From Thermoplasmata archaeon (GTDB lineage: Archaea > Thermoplasmatota > Thermoplasmata > Lutacidiplasmatales > SKW197): DNA of 64,000 bases. Positions 52,152 through 60,833 of the stretch are shown here, in pieces. Location: positions 62,001 to 126,000 of the forward strand of contig JAVZCK010000001.1 in NCBI GenBank assembly GCA_038874435.1, read 5' to 3'. The position numbers were made by a program, and so were the translations under genes. Numbering within the stretch: the stretch's first letter is position 1; every line of letters starts with the position of its first letter. The notes beneath the pieces were generated by a model. The model was not told the origin of the DNA. It saw nothing but the letters and a program-made list of their open reading frames with translations, and did no database searches.

Positions 52152-53390
52152 CTATTCACCTCCAATCTTTTCCCACATTTCCTTGGGAATTCTTCGCTTC
52201 CCAGTCAACAAATCGTTCATAAGCCCTTTCTTTATTCGCTCAAGCTTTTCTTTTCGCTTTCGCTCAAGTTCGAGTTTCTTGTCAATTGTTGAGAGAATCT
52301 CGGCAATTTTTTGCTGCTCCAACAAAGGAGGTAACGGGACCTTAATTTCTGCAACTTGAGATTCATTCAAAGCAGGATATTGACCTCCTACCATCATTCT
52401 GGTGCATTGGTTGATTACCATATCTGAGAAAATTGTGTATAACAGATATCTCGGCACAACTTCTTCTCCACAACTCAAAACGGCAAAGCCAGTAGAACAA
52501 ATCTGATTATCTAGTTCTTTGGGGATTATAGCAAAGGCTTTTAAATATGGTCTCACAGTTGACATGATCACATCGTTGTAGTGTAACACTCTTCTTGCAC
52601 GTAATGGCGCTTCTTTTCCACGAATTTTCTTTGCGTCACATATCACACCAGTATTGTTCTCTACGGACTCAATATCAACATAAAGAAATTCGTCATCTGG
52701 AAATCTGGTTGGGTCAATGGATTCCCTGTTTATTTTGACAGCCTCCTCTAACTTCACCACCTCCCACTCCTTCGGAATCCTCCCAATCTCTGTGTCCTTG
52801 AACTCCTTGTGCCCAATTCCCTTCGTCAAAAGCTCCCGCATCAGCCCCTGCTTCAGCCGCTCCGTTTTTGCTATGAGTTCATTGCATTTCTGAATGGCTT
52901 CATCCACTGTTGAGAGCACCTTTGCGATGGCTTTTTGCTCGGGGAGAGGCGGGAGGGGGAGATTAATAGAATTCAAAAAACTTTGAGTTATTATTGGGTG
53001 AGTTGATTTAGTAGCAAATTTGCTAAGATTTTTAAACTTGAGTAAATAAAAGAGTAATGGTAAATACACTTTGCTTTTATCATAACTTTCACTATAGATC
53101 GCATTGTCGCTTATCCATATTTTTCCATTCCCAATATGAACTTCACCAGATGCTCCAACTCTTCCGATTACTAATGTAAAATCGTTATCAACTAAAAACT
53201 TTGATGTATAACCCATCACCCCATTAGCTCCATACACAGGAACAACATTATTATCATTAATCATTAAAGGACGTTCACCATTTTTAAGAGTTGTAATATC
53301 TCCAAGCTTCACAATCTCCCACTTCTTTGGAATCCTTCCAATCTCTGTGTCCTTGAATTCCTCATCATCACGACCATCAACATTGAGCAT
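52152..53390 (-). CDS. hsdS: type I restriction-modification specificity subunit S
   Basis: 412 aa with two target-recognition half-subunits, each opening with EFKDTEIGRIPK-W and closing with a conserved coiled coil (LPPLPEQKAIAKVLSTVDEAI; LPPLLEQQKIAEILSTIDKKL). The two variable TRDs differ, so the enzyme should read a bipartite asymmetric site. The start is the ATG behind GGGGTGG; a GTG three codons earlier is in frame. Confidence 0.95.
   Translation of the reverse strand: MLNVDGRDDEEFKDTEIGRIPKKWEIVKLGDITTLKNGERPLMINDNNVVPVYGANGVMGYTSKFLVDNDFTLVIGRVGASGEVHIGNGKIWISDNAIYSESYDKSKVYLPLLFYLLKFKNLSKFATKSTHPIITQSFLNSINLPLPPLPEQKAIAKVLSTVDEAIQKCNELIAKTERLKQGLMRELLTKGIGHKEFKDTEIGRIPKEWEVVKLEEAVKINRESIDPTRFPDDEFLYVDIESVENNTGVICDAKKIRGKEAPLRARRVLHYNDVIMSTVRPYLKAFAIIPKELDNQICSTGFAVLSCGEEVVPRYLLYTIFSDMVINQCTRMMVGGQYPALNESQVAEIKVPLPPLLEQQKIAEILSTIDKKLELERKRKEKLERIKKGLMNDLLTGKRRIPKEMWEKIGGE
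52749..52805. repeat. hsdS internal repeat, copy 2
   Basis: 57 bp encoding EFKDTEIGRIPKEWEVVKL, nearly identical to 53304-53360. Repeats of this kind allow recombination between TRDs. Confidence 0.85.
53304..53360. repeat. hsdS internal repeat, copy 1
   Basis: 57 bp encoding EFKDTEIGRIPKKWEIVKL at the first half-subunit. Same orientation as copy 2, 555 bp apart. Confidence 0.85.
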
Positions 53391-53670
53391 TTCTACCACC
53401 CCATCTCAAATAGATTAAAATTTCAAGATGTCTTGTCTGCATCATCTGAGTGAACAAATACGCACTCCCAAAAAGTTTATGTAGACATGTAGGTATATAC
53501 ATATTGCGGGTAAGTCCATGCTGACGCGTGTACCGGATGGTGCACATGAATGGAAGCATGGGGCCGCATTTTATGCTTGATTTTTCCATAGTAGCATCCT
53601 CTCTTTATTCCCGAACTTTTTTTTATCTGTCCCATAATAAATGTTTTCTAACTCCTCGATGCTTTCTATT

Positions 53671-55458
53671 TTATTTCTCATCTTCTCCACCATACCCTAT
53701 CACTCTCAGATACTCCTCAATCTTTTTCTCCACATCTACAATTTCCTGCTCCACTTCATTCAGTTCTCTCCATTCTCTCTGGATATCTATCTCTTCTGCT
53801 TTCTCTTCCGCAAACACATACAGTGTGACATTCAGATTGTAATCGTTGTTTTTAATTTCCTCAAGCGGAACAACCCTTGCAATGTCCTTCACATCCCTAA
53901 ATTCTCTGTAGATTTTCGCGATTTTCTCAATATGCTGGCTCCCAATCCTGTTCAATTTCCTCACTTCTGGATGTTTCTCATACTCTTGGCTTGCATTAAT
54001 GAATAAAACCTTTCTTCTTCTTTCAGGCGGCTTACCCTTGTTAAAGAGAATTATTCCACCAGGTGCACCAGTGTTATAAAACAACTTTTCTGGCAAAAGA
54101 ATCACACAATCTACAAGGTCTGCATCCAGAATTTTGGCTCTCACATTTTTCTCTTTCCCTCCCCTGAAAAGACATCCATTATCTATCACAAGTCCCACTT
54201 TTCCGCTCTGCTTTGTAGAAGCCAGTGCATGCTGAACCCATACCCAATCTGCGGACTGGCTAGGCGTGAACCCATAACTAAATCGTTCCTGCCAGGCCTC
54301 CGCCTTTTTGAGCTTTTCTTCCTCATAACCATCCTGGTTCCATGGAGGATTGAAAATCACAACATCAAACCTCTTAATTTTTCCATCCTCATCCTTCAAT
54401 TTGGGCCACATCAAAGTGTCTCCGATTTCAATCCTGTGATCCCTGATGTCATGAATGAACATATTCATTTTGCAGAGCGCAGCCGTGAGCGGATTTACTT
54501 CCTGGCCACAGAGAAAAACTTTCTTAACACCTTCCTCTCCAAACTTCTTTTTTATGTGATTATAAGCACAGATGAGCATGCCCCCAGAGCCACACGCAGG
54601 GTCATAGATTTCAATTCCACCATCAACCGCAGGGTCAATGAGTTCAACCAGTAAGTTTATCACTTCCCTGGGTGTATAAACTTCCCCTTCTTTTGCCTTC
54701 TGGGGTGCAAAATAGCTCAGTATCCACTCATAGGCATCGCCAAGAATGTCTGGCGAAACATGGTAAAGTTTTCTTTCGCTGAATACCTCCATCAACTGTC
54801 TCAGAATCTCAGTATTCTCCCTGTTCCTCGCAAATTGGAGAAAATCAAACCTCTCAAAGACGGGCTTGAGGTCTGGTTCACGTTCAGCTATTTTCTTCAT
54901 AGCGTTTTCGAGCTTCATTGGAAGATTTTCAACATCTTTCCTCAAATTATCCCACAAGTACTCTTCTGGAATGTCAAATTCATGGAACACACCTTCTTTT
55001 GCCTCTTCCCTTGCTTCCTCCTCACTCAATCCTTTCTCCGTGAACTCCTTCACATTCGTCTCATATTCTATTTCCCATCTATCACTTATCCTTTTCAAAA
55101 AGAGCAAGAGCAGAATAAACTCATAGTTCACTCTTGTTCTTATCAGATCTGCAGCTTTTTTAAGAATTCTTATGAGTTCATCTCTAGATAGATTTTCTCC
55201 TCCACCTAAAAACTCCATAATTGGCTTCAATTTGTAGATACTTTTTCTGCCGTCATGTGGATCTCTCCTTGTCTCTACCAGATTACAATCCCTCAACTCT
55301 GAGAAAATTTCGTTAGCTGCAGATTCATCGCTAATTTCCTTTTTCTCCTTCAGAACGCGGACGCCTTCTTCAAATGTAAACTCACTGTCTTTCAACTCAC
55401 TCCACAGAGCCAGGTACTTGTTCCTCACCCATGGAGTTAGATCATTTTCTTTATTCAT
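53671..55458 (-). CDS. hsdM: type I DNA methyltransferase subunit M
   Basis: 595 aa. N6-adenine methyltransferase with AdoMet motif I DPACGSGGML and catalytic motif IV NPPW, after the HsdM N-terminal helical bundle (FILLLLFLKRISDRWE). About 90 extra residues at the N-terminus form a winged-helix-like domain (FTFEEGVRVLKEKKEISDES, LVETRRDPHDGRKSIYKL), not usual for HsdM. A TATA-like TATTTAAATT lies 28 nt before the ATG. The 280 nt to hsdS (53391-53670) hold no supported gene. Confidence 0.95.
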   Translation of the reverse strand: MNKENDLTPWVRNKYLALWSELKDSEFTFEEGVRVLKEKKEISDESAANEIFSELRDCNLVETRRDPHDGRKSIYKLKPIMEFLGGGENLSRDELIRILKKAADLIRTRVNYEFILLLLFLKRISDRWEIEYETNVKEFTEKGLSEEEAREEAKEGVFHEFDIPEEYLWDNLRKDVENLPMKLENAMKKIAEREPDLKPVFERFDFLQFARNRENTEILRQLMEVFSERKLYHVSPDILGDAYEWILSYFAPQKAKEGEVYTPREVINLLVELIDPAVDGGIEIYDPACGSGGMLICAYNHIKKKFGEEGVKKVFLCGQEVNPLTAALCKMNMFIHDIRDHRIEIGDTLMWPKLKDEDGKIKRFDVVIFNPPWNQDGYEEEKLKKAEAWQERFSYGFTPSQSADWVWVQHALASTKQSGKVGLVIDNGCLFRGGKEKNVRAKILDADLVDCVILLPEKLFYNTGAPGGIILFNKGKPPERRRKVLFINASQEYEKHPEVRKLNRIGSQHIEKIAKIYREFRDVKDIARVVPLEEIKNNDYNLNVTLYVFAEEKAEEIDIQREWRELNEVEQEIVDVEKKIEEYLRVIGYGGEDEK

Positions 55459-55503
55459 GATATCTTGATGTCATACCCTGTATTTAAATTTTCCGCAATT
55501 CGG

Positions 55504-55525
55504 TAAGTAAAAATAAATTTACTTA
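55504..55525. promoter_or_regulatory. inverted repeat between hsdM and the C11-like gene
   Basis: Arms TAAGTAA and TTACTTA flank an 8-nt A/T spacer. The site lies about 18 nt upstream of the hsdM TATA box and could bind a regulator. It is A/T rich, so chance is possible. Confidence 0.3.
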
Positions 55526-55599
55526 TTTATCTGATAGATTGACTTTCACTGCTCCATCTATAGATACTCAACAAAAATAAAAATTAGAGATGGTAGATT

Positions 55600-57918
55600 T
55601 TAGTGTTCATTTGCTCCAGCCAGAAATTCAGGCCCACTTGCAAATCCATTGAGCTTTGCGTAGAATTCATCCCACTGTGTGTTCTTTGCGAAGTCAGAGA
55701 TTGTGAAGTAGGTCTGGTTTGCCTGGTAGGTGTACCAGTCCTTCGGGAACATTATCCCAATCCCATAGGCATTCTGCAGATTCTCGCCCCAGCCACTTGC
55801 CCACTTCTTTGCCACAACTGTCTGGTTCACAGCATTCATCACTTCGCTGCACAGCCCCTGGATTTCCGCATCATCCACATTTGCCTTCAGCTTCAGCGCA
55901 AAGTGGTAGAGGTCTGCGTAAGGTGCACCATAGTGCTCCTCAAATTCCTGGGTTTGGTTTCTTGCCTCAATTATCTTTGCCTTGTAAGTGCCCATCTTCG
56001 CTATCAGTTTCTGGCTCAACGCATTCACCTTCTCTGCAAGCATCGGGACTTTTGCTAAATCAACGCCACCATATGCATACGGTGCACCACCTCCTGCAGC
56101 AACAAGGTTCACTGCCTCAACCAACACATCCCTTGCGGCCATGCCTGGGTTTGACTTCAGTTTTGAAATCGGGGCTCGCATTGGATGGCTATCTGTGTGT
56201 TCAGAACCACCCATGTATTCCACATAGTTGTAGATCTGGTAGGCAGCAGCAATGTTCATCTGCCAGCAACCACCATACCAGAAAATGTCAATCTTCTTGT
56301 GAATCATGTTGTAGAGCTCTGCAAGTGCACTCTTTATCTCGGTGAAGTCCATCCTGTCGTAGTTTGTTTCATCGTAAAGAATGGAAAGTCCGCATCTAGA
56401 ATGACTGTCTGTGTGGAGATAGTAATGCTCTGCAGGATAGTTTGTGACTGCATAGCGGAAGAAACTCAGAAGCACATTCTTGTCACCAGTGTTTACCTCA
56501 TTACTCCAGGCACTGTTTATCTGGTTCAGTGGAATTTCTCTGGCCTGATTGTCCGCAGTGATGTAATAGGCATGGCTGTTGCCATGCCCGTATTCGTCTG
56601 TAAGGAGGAGAATATTTACATTGCTAGAGGAGCCAATGTTCTTGAACCAGCTTACAGTGGAGTTCACCATTGTGGTAAGGTCATCTGCATCGTAGCCAGC
56701 AATCCCAACATATGTCCATTTTGCAACATTTCCGTTTCCACCGCCGTTTCCGTTTTCAACCGTTGCCGTAATTGTATAACTGCCAGAGCCAGAGTATCTG
56801 TTCACCATGATGTAGTAAGTGCCAGAAGGATTGCTCACACTCACCTGCTCATCCGCAGAATTTGTGTATCCGCGAACATCATAGCTGGATGTTGTGGGTA
56901 GAGCCCCTTTCTTCACATACAAATCAAAGTCAGCACCACTGGGACCGTCGAGGACAACCTTGAGTGATGTGCCAGAGCTGACTGTGATTTTGTAGTATGC
57001 CTTTGTGTTTGTTGCATCCAGAGAACCGGTCTTTGCAACCCCACTTGTTAGTTCAACTGGGTCACTATTGTTCCCACCACCATTTCCACCGCCGTTACCT
57101 CCACCATTGCCATTTTCGATTGTTGCCGTGATTGTATAACTGCCAGAGCCAGAGTATCTGTTCACCATGATGTAGTAAGTGCCAGCGGGATTACTCACAC
57201 TCACCTGCTCATCAGCAGAATTTGTGTATCCACGAACATCATAGCTGGATGTTGTGGGTAGAGCCCCTTTCTTCACATACAAATCAAAGTCAGCACCGTT
57301 AGGACCATCAAGCATCACCCTGAGTGATGTGCCAGAGCTGACTGTAATTTTGTAGTATGCTTTTGTGTTTGTTGCATCCAGAGAACCGGTCTTTGCAACT
57401 CCACTTGTCAACTCAACTGGCTCGCCACTACCTCCACCGTTTCCACTACCGTTGTCTCCACCATTACCCCCACCATTTCCGTTTTCCACAGTTGCCGTGA
57501 TTGTGTAATTGCCAGAGCCCTTATAGGCATAGACCATCACATAGTATGTGCCAGAGGGATTGCTCACACTCACCTGCTCATCACTAGAGCTTGTGTAACC
57601 CCTTGCAAGATAACTTGAGGTTGTTGGCTTTGCGTCTTTCTGAATGTAGAGGTCAAAATCAATGCTCCCACCATTTGGTCCATCAGTTTTCACAATCAGC
57701 TTGCTCCCGCTGTTTACAACAATCTTGTAATAGTCCTTCTTTCCAGCCCCGCTTAAATTTCCGCTCAAAGTGGAATTAATCGCAAGGTCTGTTTCCACAT
57801 CATCTGCACTTCCCATCCTTACACTCACGATTGTGAACAACATGCTGATAACCAGCATGGCTATCACTGCACTCGCCACACCCGCGACCATTCTGCCTTT
57901 TCTTTTCTTTGGCTCCAT
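55600..57918 (-). CDS. secreted clostripain-like protein with three PPC domains
   Basis: 772 aa. A basic N-terminus and one hydrophobic helix (about 10-35) serve as signal or anchor. Three prepeptidase C-terminal (PPC) beta domains follow (about 42-145, 165-268, 285-388), separated by Gly/Asn linkers (GGGNGG types). The C-terminal half (400-770) is C11-like. Its His lies in TDSHSRCGLSILYDE, where clostripains have NHG..W....YDE, and its Cys in WYGGCWQMN instead of DACLM. Both nucleophile and base are kept in an altered frame, so activity is likely but specificity may differ. GAGGTG precedes the ATG; TATA at 57957-57965. Confidence 0.85.
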   Translation of the reverse strand: MEPKKRKGRMVAGVASAVIAMLVISMLFTIVSVRMGSADDVETDLAINSTLSGNLSGAGKKDYYKIVVNSGSKLIVKTDGPNGGSIDFDLYIQKDAKPTTSSYLARGYTSSSDEQVSVSNPSGTYYVMVYAYKGSGNYTITATVENGNGGGNGGDNGSGNGGGSGEPVELTSGVAKTGSLDATNTKAYYKITVSSGTSLRVMLDGPNGADFDLYVKKGALPTTSSYDVRGYTNSADEQVSVSNPAGTYYIMVNRYSGSGSYTITATIENGNGGGNGGGNGGGNNSDPVELTSGVAKTGSLDATNTKAYYKITVSSGTSLKVVLDGPSGADFDLYVKKGALPTTSSYDVRGYTNSADEQVSVSNPSGTYYIMVNRYSGSGSYTITATVENGNGGGNGNVAKWTYVGIAGYDADDLTTMVNSTVSWFKNIGSSSNVNILLLTDEYGHGNSHAYYITADNQAREIPLNQINSAWSNEVNTGDKNVLLSFFRYAVTNYPAEHYYLHTDSHSRCGLSILYDETNYDRMDFTEIKSALAELYNMIHKKIDIFWYGGCWQMNIAAAYQIYNYVEYMGGSEHTDSHPMRAPISKLKSNPGMAARDVLVEAVNLVAAGGGAPYAYGGVDLAKVPMLAEKVNALSQKLIAKMGTYKAKIIEARNQTQEFEEHYGAPYADLYHFALKLKANVDDAEIQGLCSEVMNAVNQTVVAKKWASGWGENLQNAYGIGIMFPKDWYTYQANQTYFTISDFAKNTQWDEFYAKLNGFASGPEFLAGANEH
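56742..57420. repeat. tandem 360-bp repeat encoding PPC domains 2 and 3
   Basis: 56742-57060 and 57102-57420 align without gaps at an offset of exactly 360 bp, with only a few percent of bases differing. The first PPC domain is clearly diverged. This indicates a recent in-frame duplication of a 120-residue unit. Confidence 0.9.
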
Positions 57919-57976
57919 TTTTAACACCTCATTGTAGTTAATACCAAAACTAAGGAATATATAAACGTTTCGTTGT

Positions 57977-57997
57977 TTAACTATATACTATAGTTAA
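57977..57997. promoter_or_regulatory. perfect 21-bp palindrome upstream of the C11-like gene
   Basis: TTAACTATA-TAC-TATAGTTAA with 9-bp arms. It overlaps the tiaS stop codon and lies about 11 nt upstream of the TATA box of the C11-like gene, the usual place for an archaeal activator or BRE-proximal regulator. Confidence 0.5.
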
Positions 57998-59328
57998 CAA
58001 TGGCCAGAACCGAAAATCAATTTGAGCGGCTTAGAAAGATGCCTCCTGCTGCACACTGCCGGTTCATACCAGCCCTCAAGTTCTTTTCTTTCTATCAAAA
58101 CCCATTCTGCCTCCTCTCTTTTTTTCTTCACATGGCATTTTTTACACACAAAACCCGCATCTCTTCCAATTGACTTCATTCGTTTCCCACATCTGGGGCA
58201 TGTAGGGTTTGCCTCCTTTCGTTGCACAGTGATGGCATTCACAATGTGCAATTTTTCCACATTAACAGTTCTGGGTGCTTCTCGCACTGCACCAAACACC
58301 TCAACAACATCGCCCGAAACAAGTTTTCTTCCAATCGCAGTGAACTCTTTTGAGGGTTCGTAGATTGTGCAGTCAATCGCTCCACTTCTATCTTTCAACC
58401 TGAAAATTACATGTCCCCCTTTGATTACTTTTGGCTCGGAGGAAACCTTTCCTTTAATTCGAACAGAGTTTCCTGGTGTGCAGTCAGCAATCTTCTTTCT
58501 TACTATGTGGTCGTCTGTTGCCTGATTTGTAATAAAGATGCACCATCTTGCAATCTCCTCACCAGGATTCACTGTTCGCATCGCCTCAATCAACTCGTCT
58601 GGAGCCGTTGCCCGAATTCCGAATAAGATGGGGCAGGGAGAATGAGGTGCGATAGCCACTCTCTTGTTTTCGTAATCATAGTTGTTGAAAGTGCTCTTGA
58701 ATTTTTTGTCCATGGCAACCACAGAAGCGGGTTCTATTTGCCGCTCCGTGCCCCAGCGGTCCTCTTTTCTGTAGGCAAGAATTTCAAAGGTGTGACGGAA
58801 TGGCCTCCAGGCAACTGCGCAGAAAGCACCAATGATACCGCGTCCATTTTTGTAGCCCTTACAGTGTCCACCTAATTTCTCAATTTCTTTTTCAACCTCA
58901 TTTTTATTCAGAATTTCCCTTACTCCACGAATGTAAAATCGGTAGCTCGGTTTTTTTCTAAGAAATACCACGCCTGGATTTGTTTTTTCTTCTTCAAACC
59001 TTGCCTTTTTTTCAATCAGGGCAATGACTTCCTCAATTATGTTCTCTTCAATTTTCTCACTCGCATTCATACCCTTCTCCCACGCAAGAATCTGTTTACC
59101 CTCAATTTCTCCGCACACCCGGTTTTTGCCAGAGCCATTGGCAACAGCAATTGAAAGGGCAGCATTGCCTCTGGTTTTCCATGGAACAGAAGGGTTCAGT
59201 CGCACCAGTCGTGGGTAGCCAATTAGCGAAAGCCCATAGCTCTCCACGATTCTTATCACTTCTGTCATCAGATAGGTGGTGCACATGCCGTTAACTGCAT
59301 CCGTGTCATCAATTCCAATGTAGAGCAT
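57994..59328 (-). CDS. tiaS: tRNA(Ile2) 2-agmatinylcytidine synthetase
   Basis: 444 aa. Conjugates agmatine to C34 of tRNA-Ile2(CAU) so it reads AUA. The N-terminal part MLYIGIDDTDAVNGMCTTYL and the RLNPSVPWKTRGNAA segment are diagnostic. The kinase/THUMP-like core, an OB fold (SVRIKGKVSSEPKVIKGG) and a C-terminal zinc ribbon (CPRCGKRM ... CKKCH) follow. Essential in archaea that use this modification. Agmatine is provided by PdaD at 6256-6723. A TATA-like TTAATATC about 27 nt before the ATG suggests a leaderless mRNA. Confidence 0.96.
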   Translation of the reverse strand: MLYIGIDDTDAVNGMCTTYLMTEVIRIVESYGLSLIGYPRLVRLNPSVPWKTRGNAALSIAVANGSGKNRVCGEIEGKQILAWEKGMNASEKIEENIIEEVIALIEKKARFEEEKTNPGVVFLRKKPSYRFYIRGVREILNKNEVEKEIEKLGGHCKGYKNGRGIIGAFCAVAWRPFRHTFEILAYRKEDRWGTERQIEPASVVAMDKKFKSTFNNYDYENKRVAIAPHSPCPILFGIRATAPDELIEAMRTVNPGEEIARWCIFITNQATDDHIVRKKIADCTPGNSVRIKGKVSSEPKVIKGGHVIFRLKDRSGAIDCTIYEPSKEFTAIGRKLVSGDVVEVFGAVREAPRTVNVEKLHIVNAITVQRKEANPTCPRCGKRMKSIGRDAGFVCKKCHVKKKREEAEWVLIERKELEGWYEPAVCSRRHLSKPLKLIFGSGHC

Positions 59329-59558
59329 TGAGGAGCAATAGGTGGGGAGATATTAATGGTTTTAGAGGGTTCCGATTTCAGGACAAGATTAGAGAGGGTA
59401 AAGAGCTAGCAAAAGGGTATTTCCCTCATTGTGAGAATTGCTAGAATTCTCTCTCCATTCTTTGCTAAATATTGTCTACCTCACTCGGAAACAGAGAGAT
59501 ATTCGTTGAAAAAGTTACAAACAAACTTTATGCACATGACCACAAAAGATTTATATAC

Positions 59559-59579
59559 AAAAAAAAAAAAAAAAAAAAA
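59559..59579 (+). repeat. poly-A tract of 21 bases
   Basis: Twenty-one consecutive A residues between a TTATATAC TATA-like element and the start of the frameshifted gene. The surrounding 59329-59590 holds no gene. Runs this long are rare in the window and prone to slippage and sequencing error. Confidence 0.9.
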
Positions 59580-59590
59580 TATAATGTAAT

Positions 59591-60252
59591 ATGAGCAAAA
59601 TAACCGTTTCATTTGCATTATATGTGTGGTGATTCTTGTGGTACTAGTGCAGTTTCCATCTGCTACAGGAGAGAAGCCGAAACTACAGGAAAGCCAGACG
59701 AATACGCAAACAGTAGGTAGTGGAGAAGCATGGCAATATGATAATCTCACAGCAAACGCCAGCATTTCGCCTAAGCTCTGCTATGCCTTCGGCACGCTCT
59801 ATGCTGTCTGGGCTGAGGGCTCTGCACTCTGGTTTGCAAAAAGCAGGGATGCAGGGCAGAGTTGGGAGAAGAAGGTGATTTACACTGGCACTTACACTCT
59901 TTCCAAGCTTGACTTCAAAATTTACGAGTTCACTCTCGTGGTTGTGTTAGAGGAAAATTTCACAAAGTGGGCACTTCGTGGGCTATCGTGTTGGGAGTGG
60001 TTTATTCGCCAAATGCAAGATTACAAAAGTATATTGCATTTTAGTGAAACAGCTAGAGAACCTAACTATCGCCCGCAGAGTTCTTCATTGAGTGAGTTGC
60101 CCATAATTCCTGATTTTATAGATATTAACCTTCAATTTTCAGAGTTTGCTCGAGAACATTTTGATTGGGATTTTGCAGAAATTTACTTCACCTCACCACC
60201 TAACTTTGATCTTCTGTCCTTCAATGCAATTCAGATAGAAGTTTGGGAGTGA
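59591..60252 (+). pseudogene. frameshifted and internally deleted exported protein
   Basis: The open frame downstream of 59626 begins inside a hydrophobic stretch without a good start. One more A in the run at 59597-59600 would join it to the ATG at 59591 and give a normal signal peptide, MSKNNRFICIICVVILVVLV. The first part is a BNR/sialidase-like repeat (LYAVWAEGSALWFAKSRDAG). After ENFTKWAL it switches to RGLSCWEWFIRQM, which matches RGKSCWEWFIEEM near the C-terminus of the metallopeptidase at 60834-61724. The peptidase core between is missing. Best read as a decayed copy. Confidence 0.65.
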
Positions 60253-60257
60253 TGTGT

Positions 60258-60785
60258 ATGGAGATTTCCATCTTGACAAAAAAGTGGTTGAAGGTTTTCG
60301 CAATATTAGCCGTCCTTATACTCATCAGTGTAGTCCTCTATTCCTACTGGCAATATACCCTATATTATCATCGGGAAGGTGGTTATACGGTAGATGGAGA
60401 GCTAGAAGTGATATACCACAATAGAAGCACTACGATATTCAGGGTCGTTATTCGCAGTATCACTATTGGCCCCTCTTCCAAGGCATTATCTCCTGATAGT
60501 ATCCCTTTTCCAAAGAGATATGGAGAATACTATGACCCAACAGCACCTTGTGTAGGAGAGATTAGAGACAGAGGATATAAAATCTCTCTTTGGCCGGGTC
60601 ATATTGAATGCGATCCTTCTAACCATGCGTTGATTGATACCCAAAAAGACGGAAGATTAAATACAGATGATCTTCTCATTCTCAATGAGTTTGGGGTTAT
60701 TTATGGAGGGTACGAAGTCCAGATGTATCTGTTCTCTTTAGCGACTATAAGCATCCCCTATATTTGTGGTACTATACCTTCATGA
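60258..60785 (+). CDS. membrane-anchored protein, function unknown
   Basis: 175 aa. One N-terminal helix (VFAILAVLILISVVLYSYW) and an outside domain of about 140 residues. A calcium-loop-like DTQKDGRLNTDDLLILNEFG near the C-terminus resembles a dockerin/EF-hand half. The start at MEISILTKK has GGGAG eight bases upstream; an ATG two codons earlier overlaps the pseudogene stop. It is the second gene of the first cassette copy. Confidence 0.65.
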   Translation: MEISILTKKWLKVFAILAVLILISVVLYSYWQYTLYYHREGGYTVDGELEVIYHNRSTTIFRVVIRSITIGPSSKALSPDSIPFPKRYGEYYDPTAPCVGEIRDRGYKISLWPGHIECDPSNHALIDTQKDGRLNTDDLLILNEFGVIYGGYEVQMYLFSLATISIPYICGTIPS

Positions 60786-60833
60786 AAAACATTTAAGGAT
60801 GTGAAATAATATAATGAAGCGTGGTGAATAGAG

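Noticed and set aside
53377-53589. 70-codon minus frame between hsdM and hsdS
   Set aside because: No ribosome site, no family, unusual composition. I see nothing supported in 53391-53670.
59559-59579. Poly-A tract as a retroelement tail or IS end
   Set aside because: No transposase, target duplication or terminal repeat nearby.
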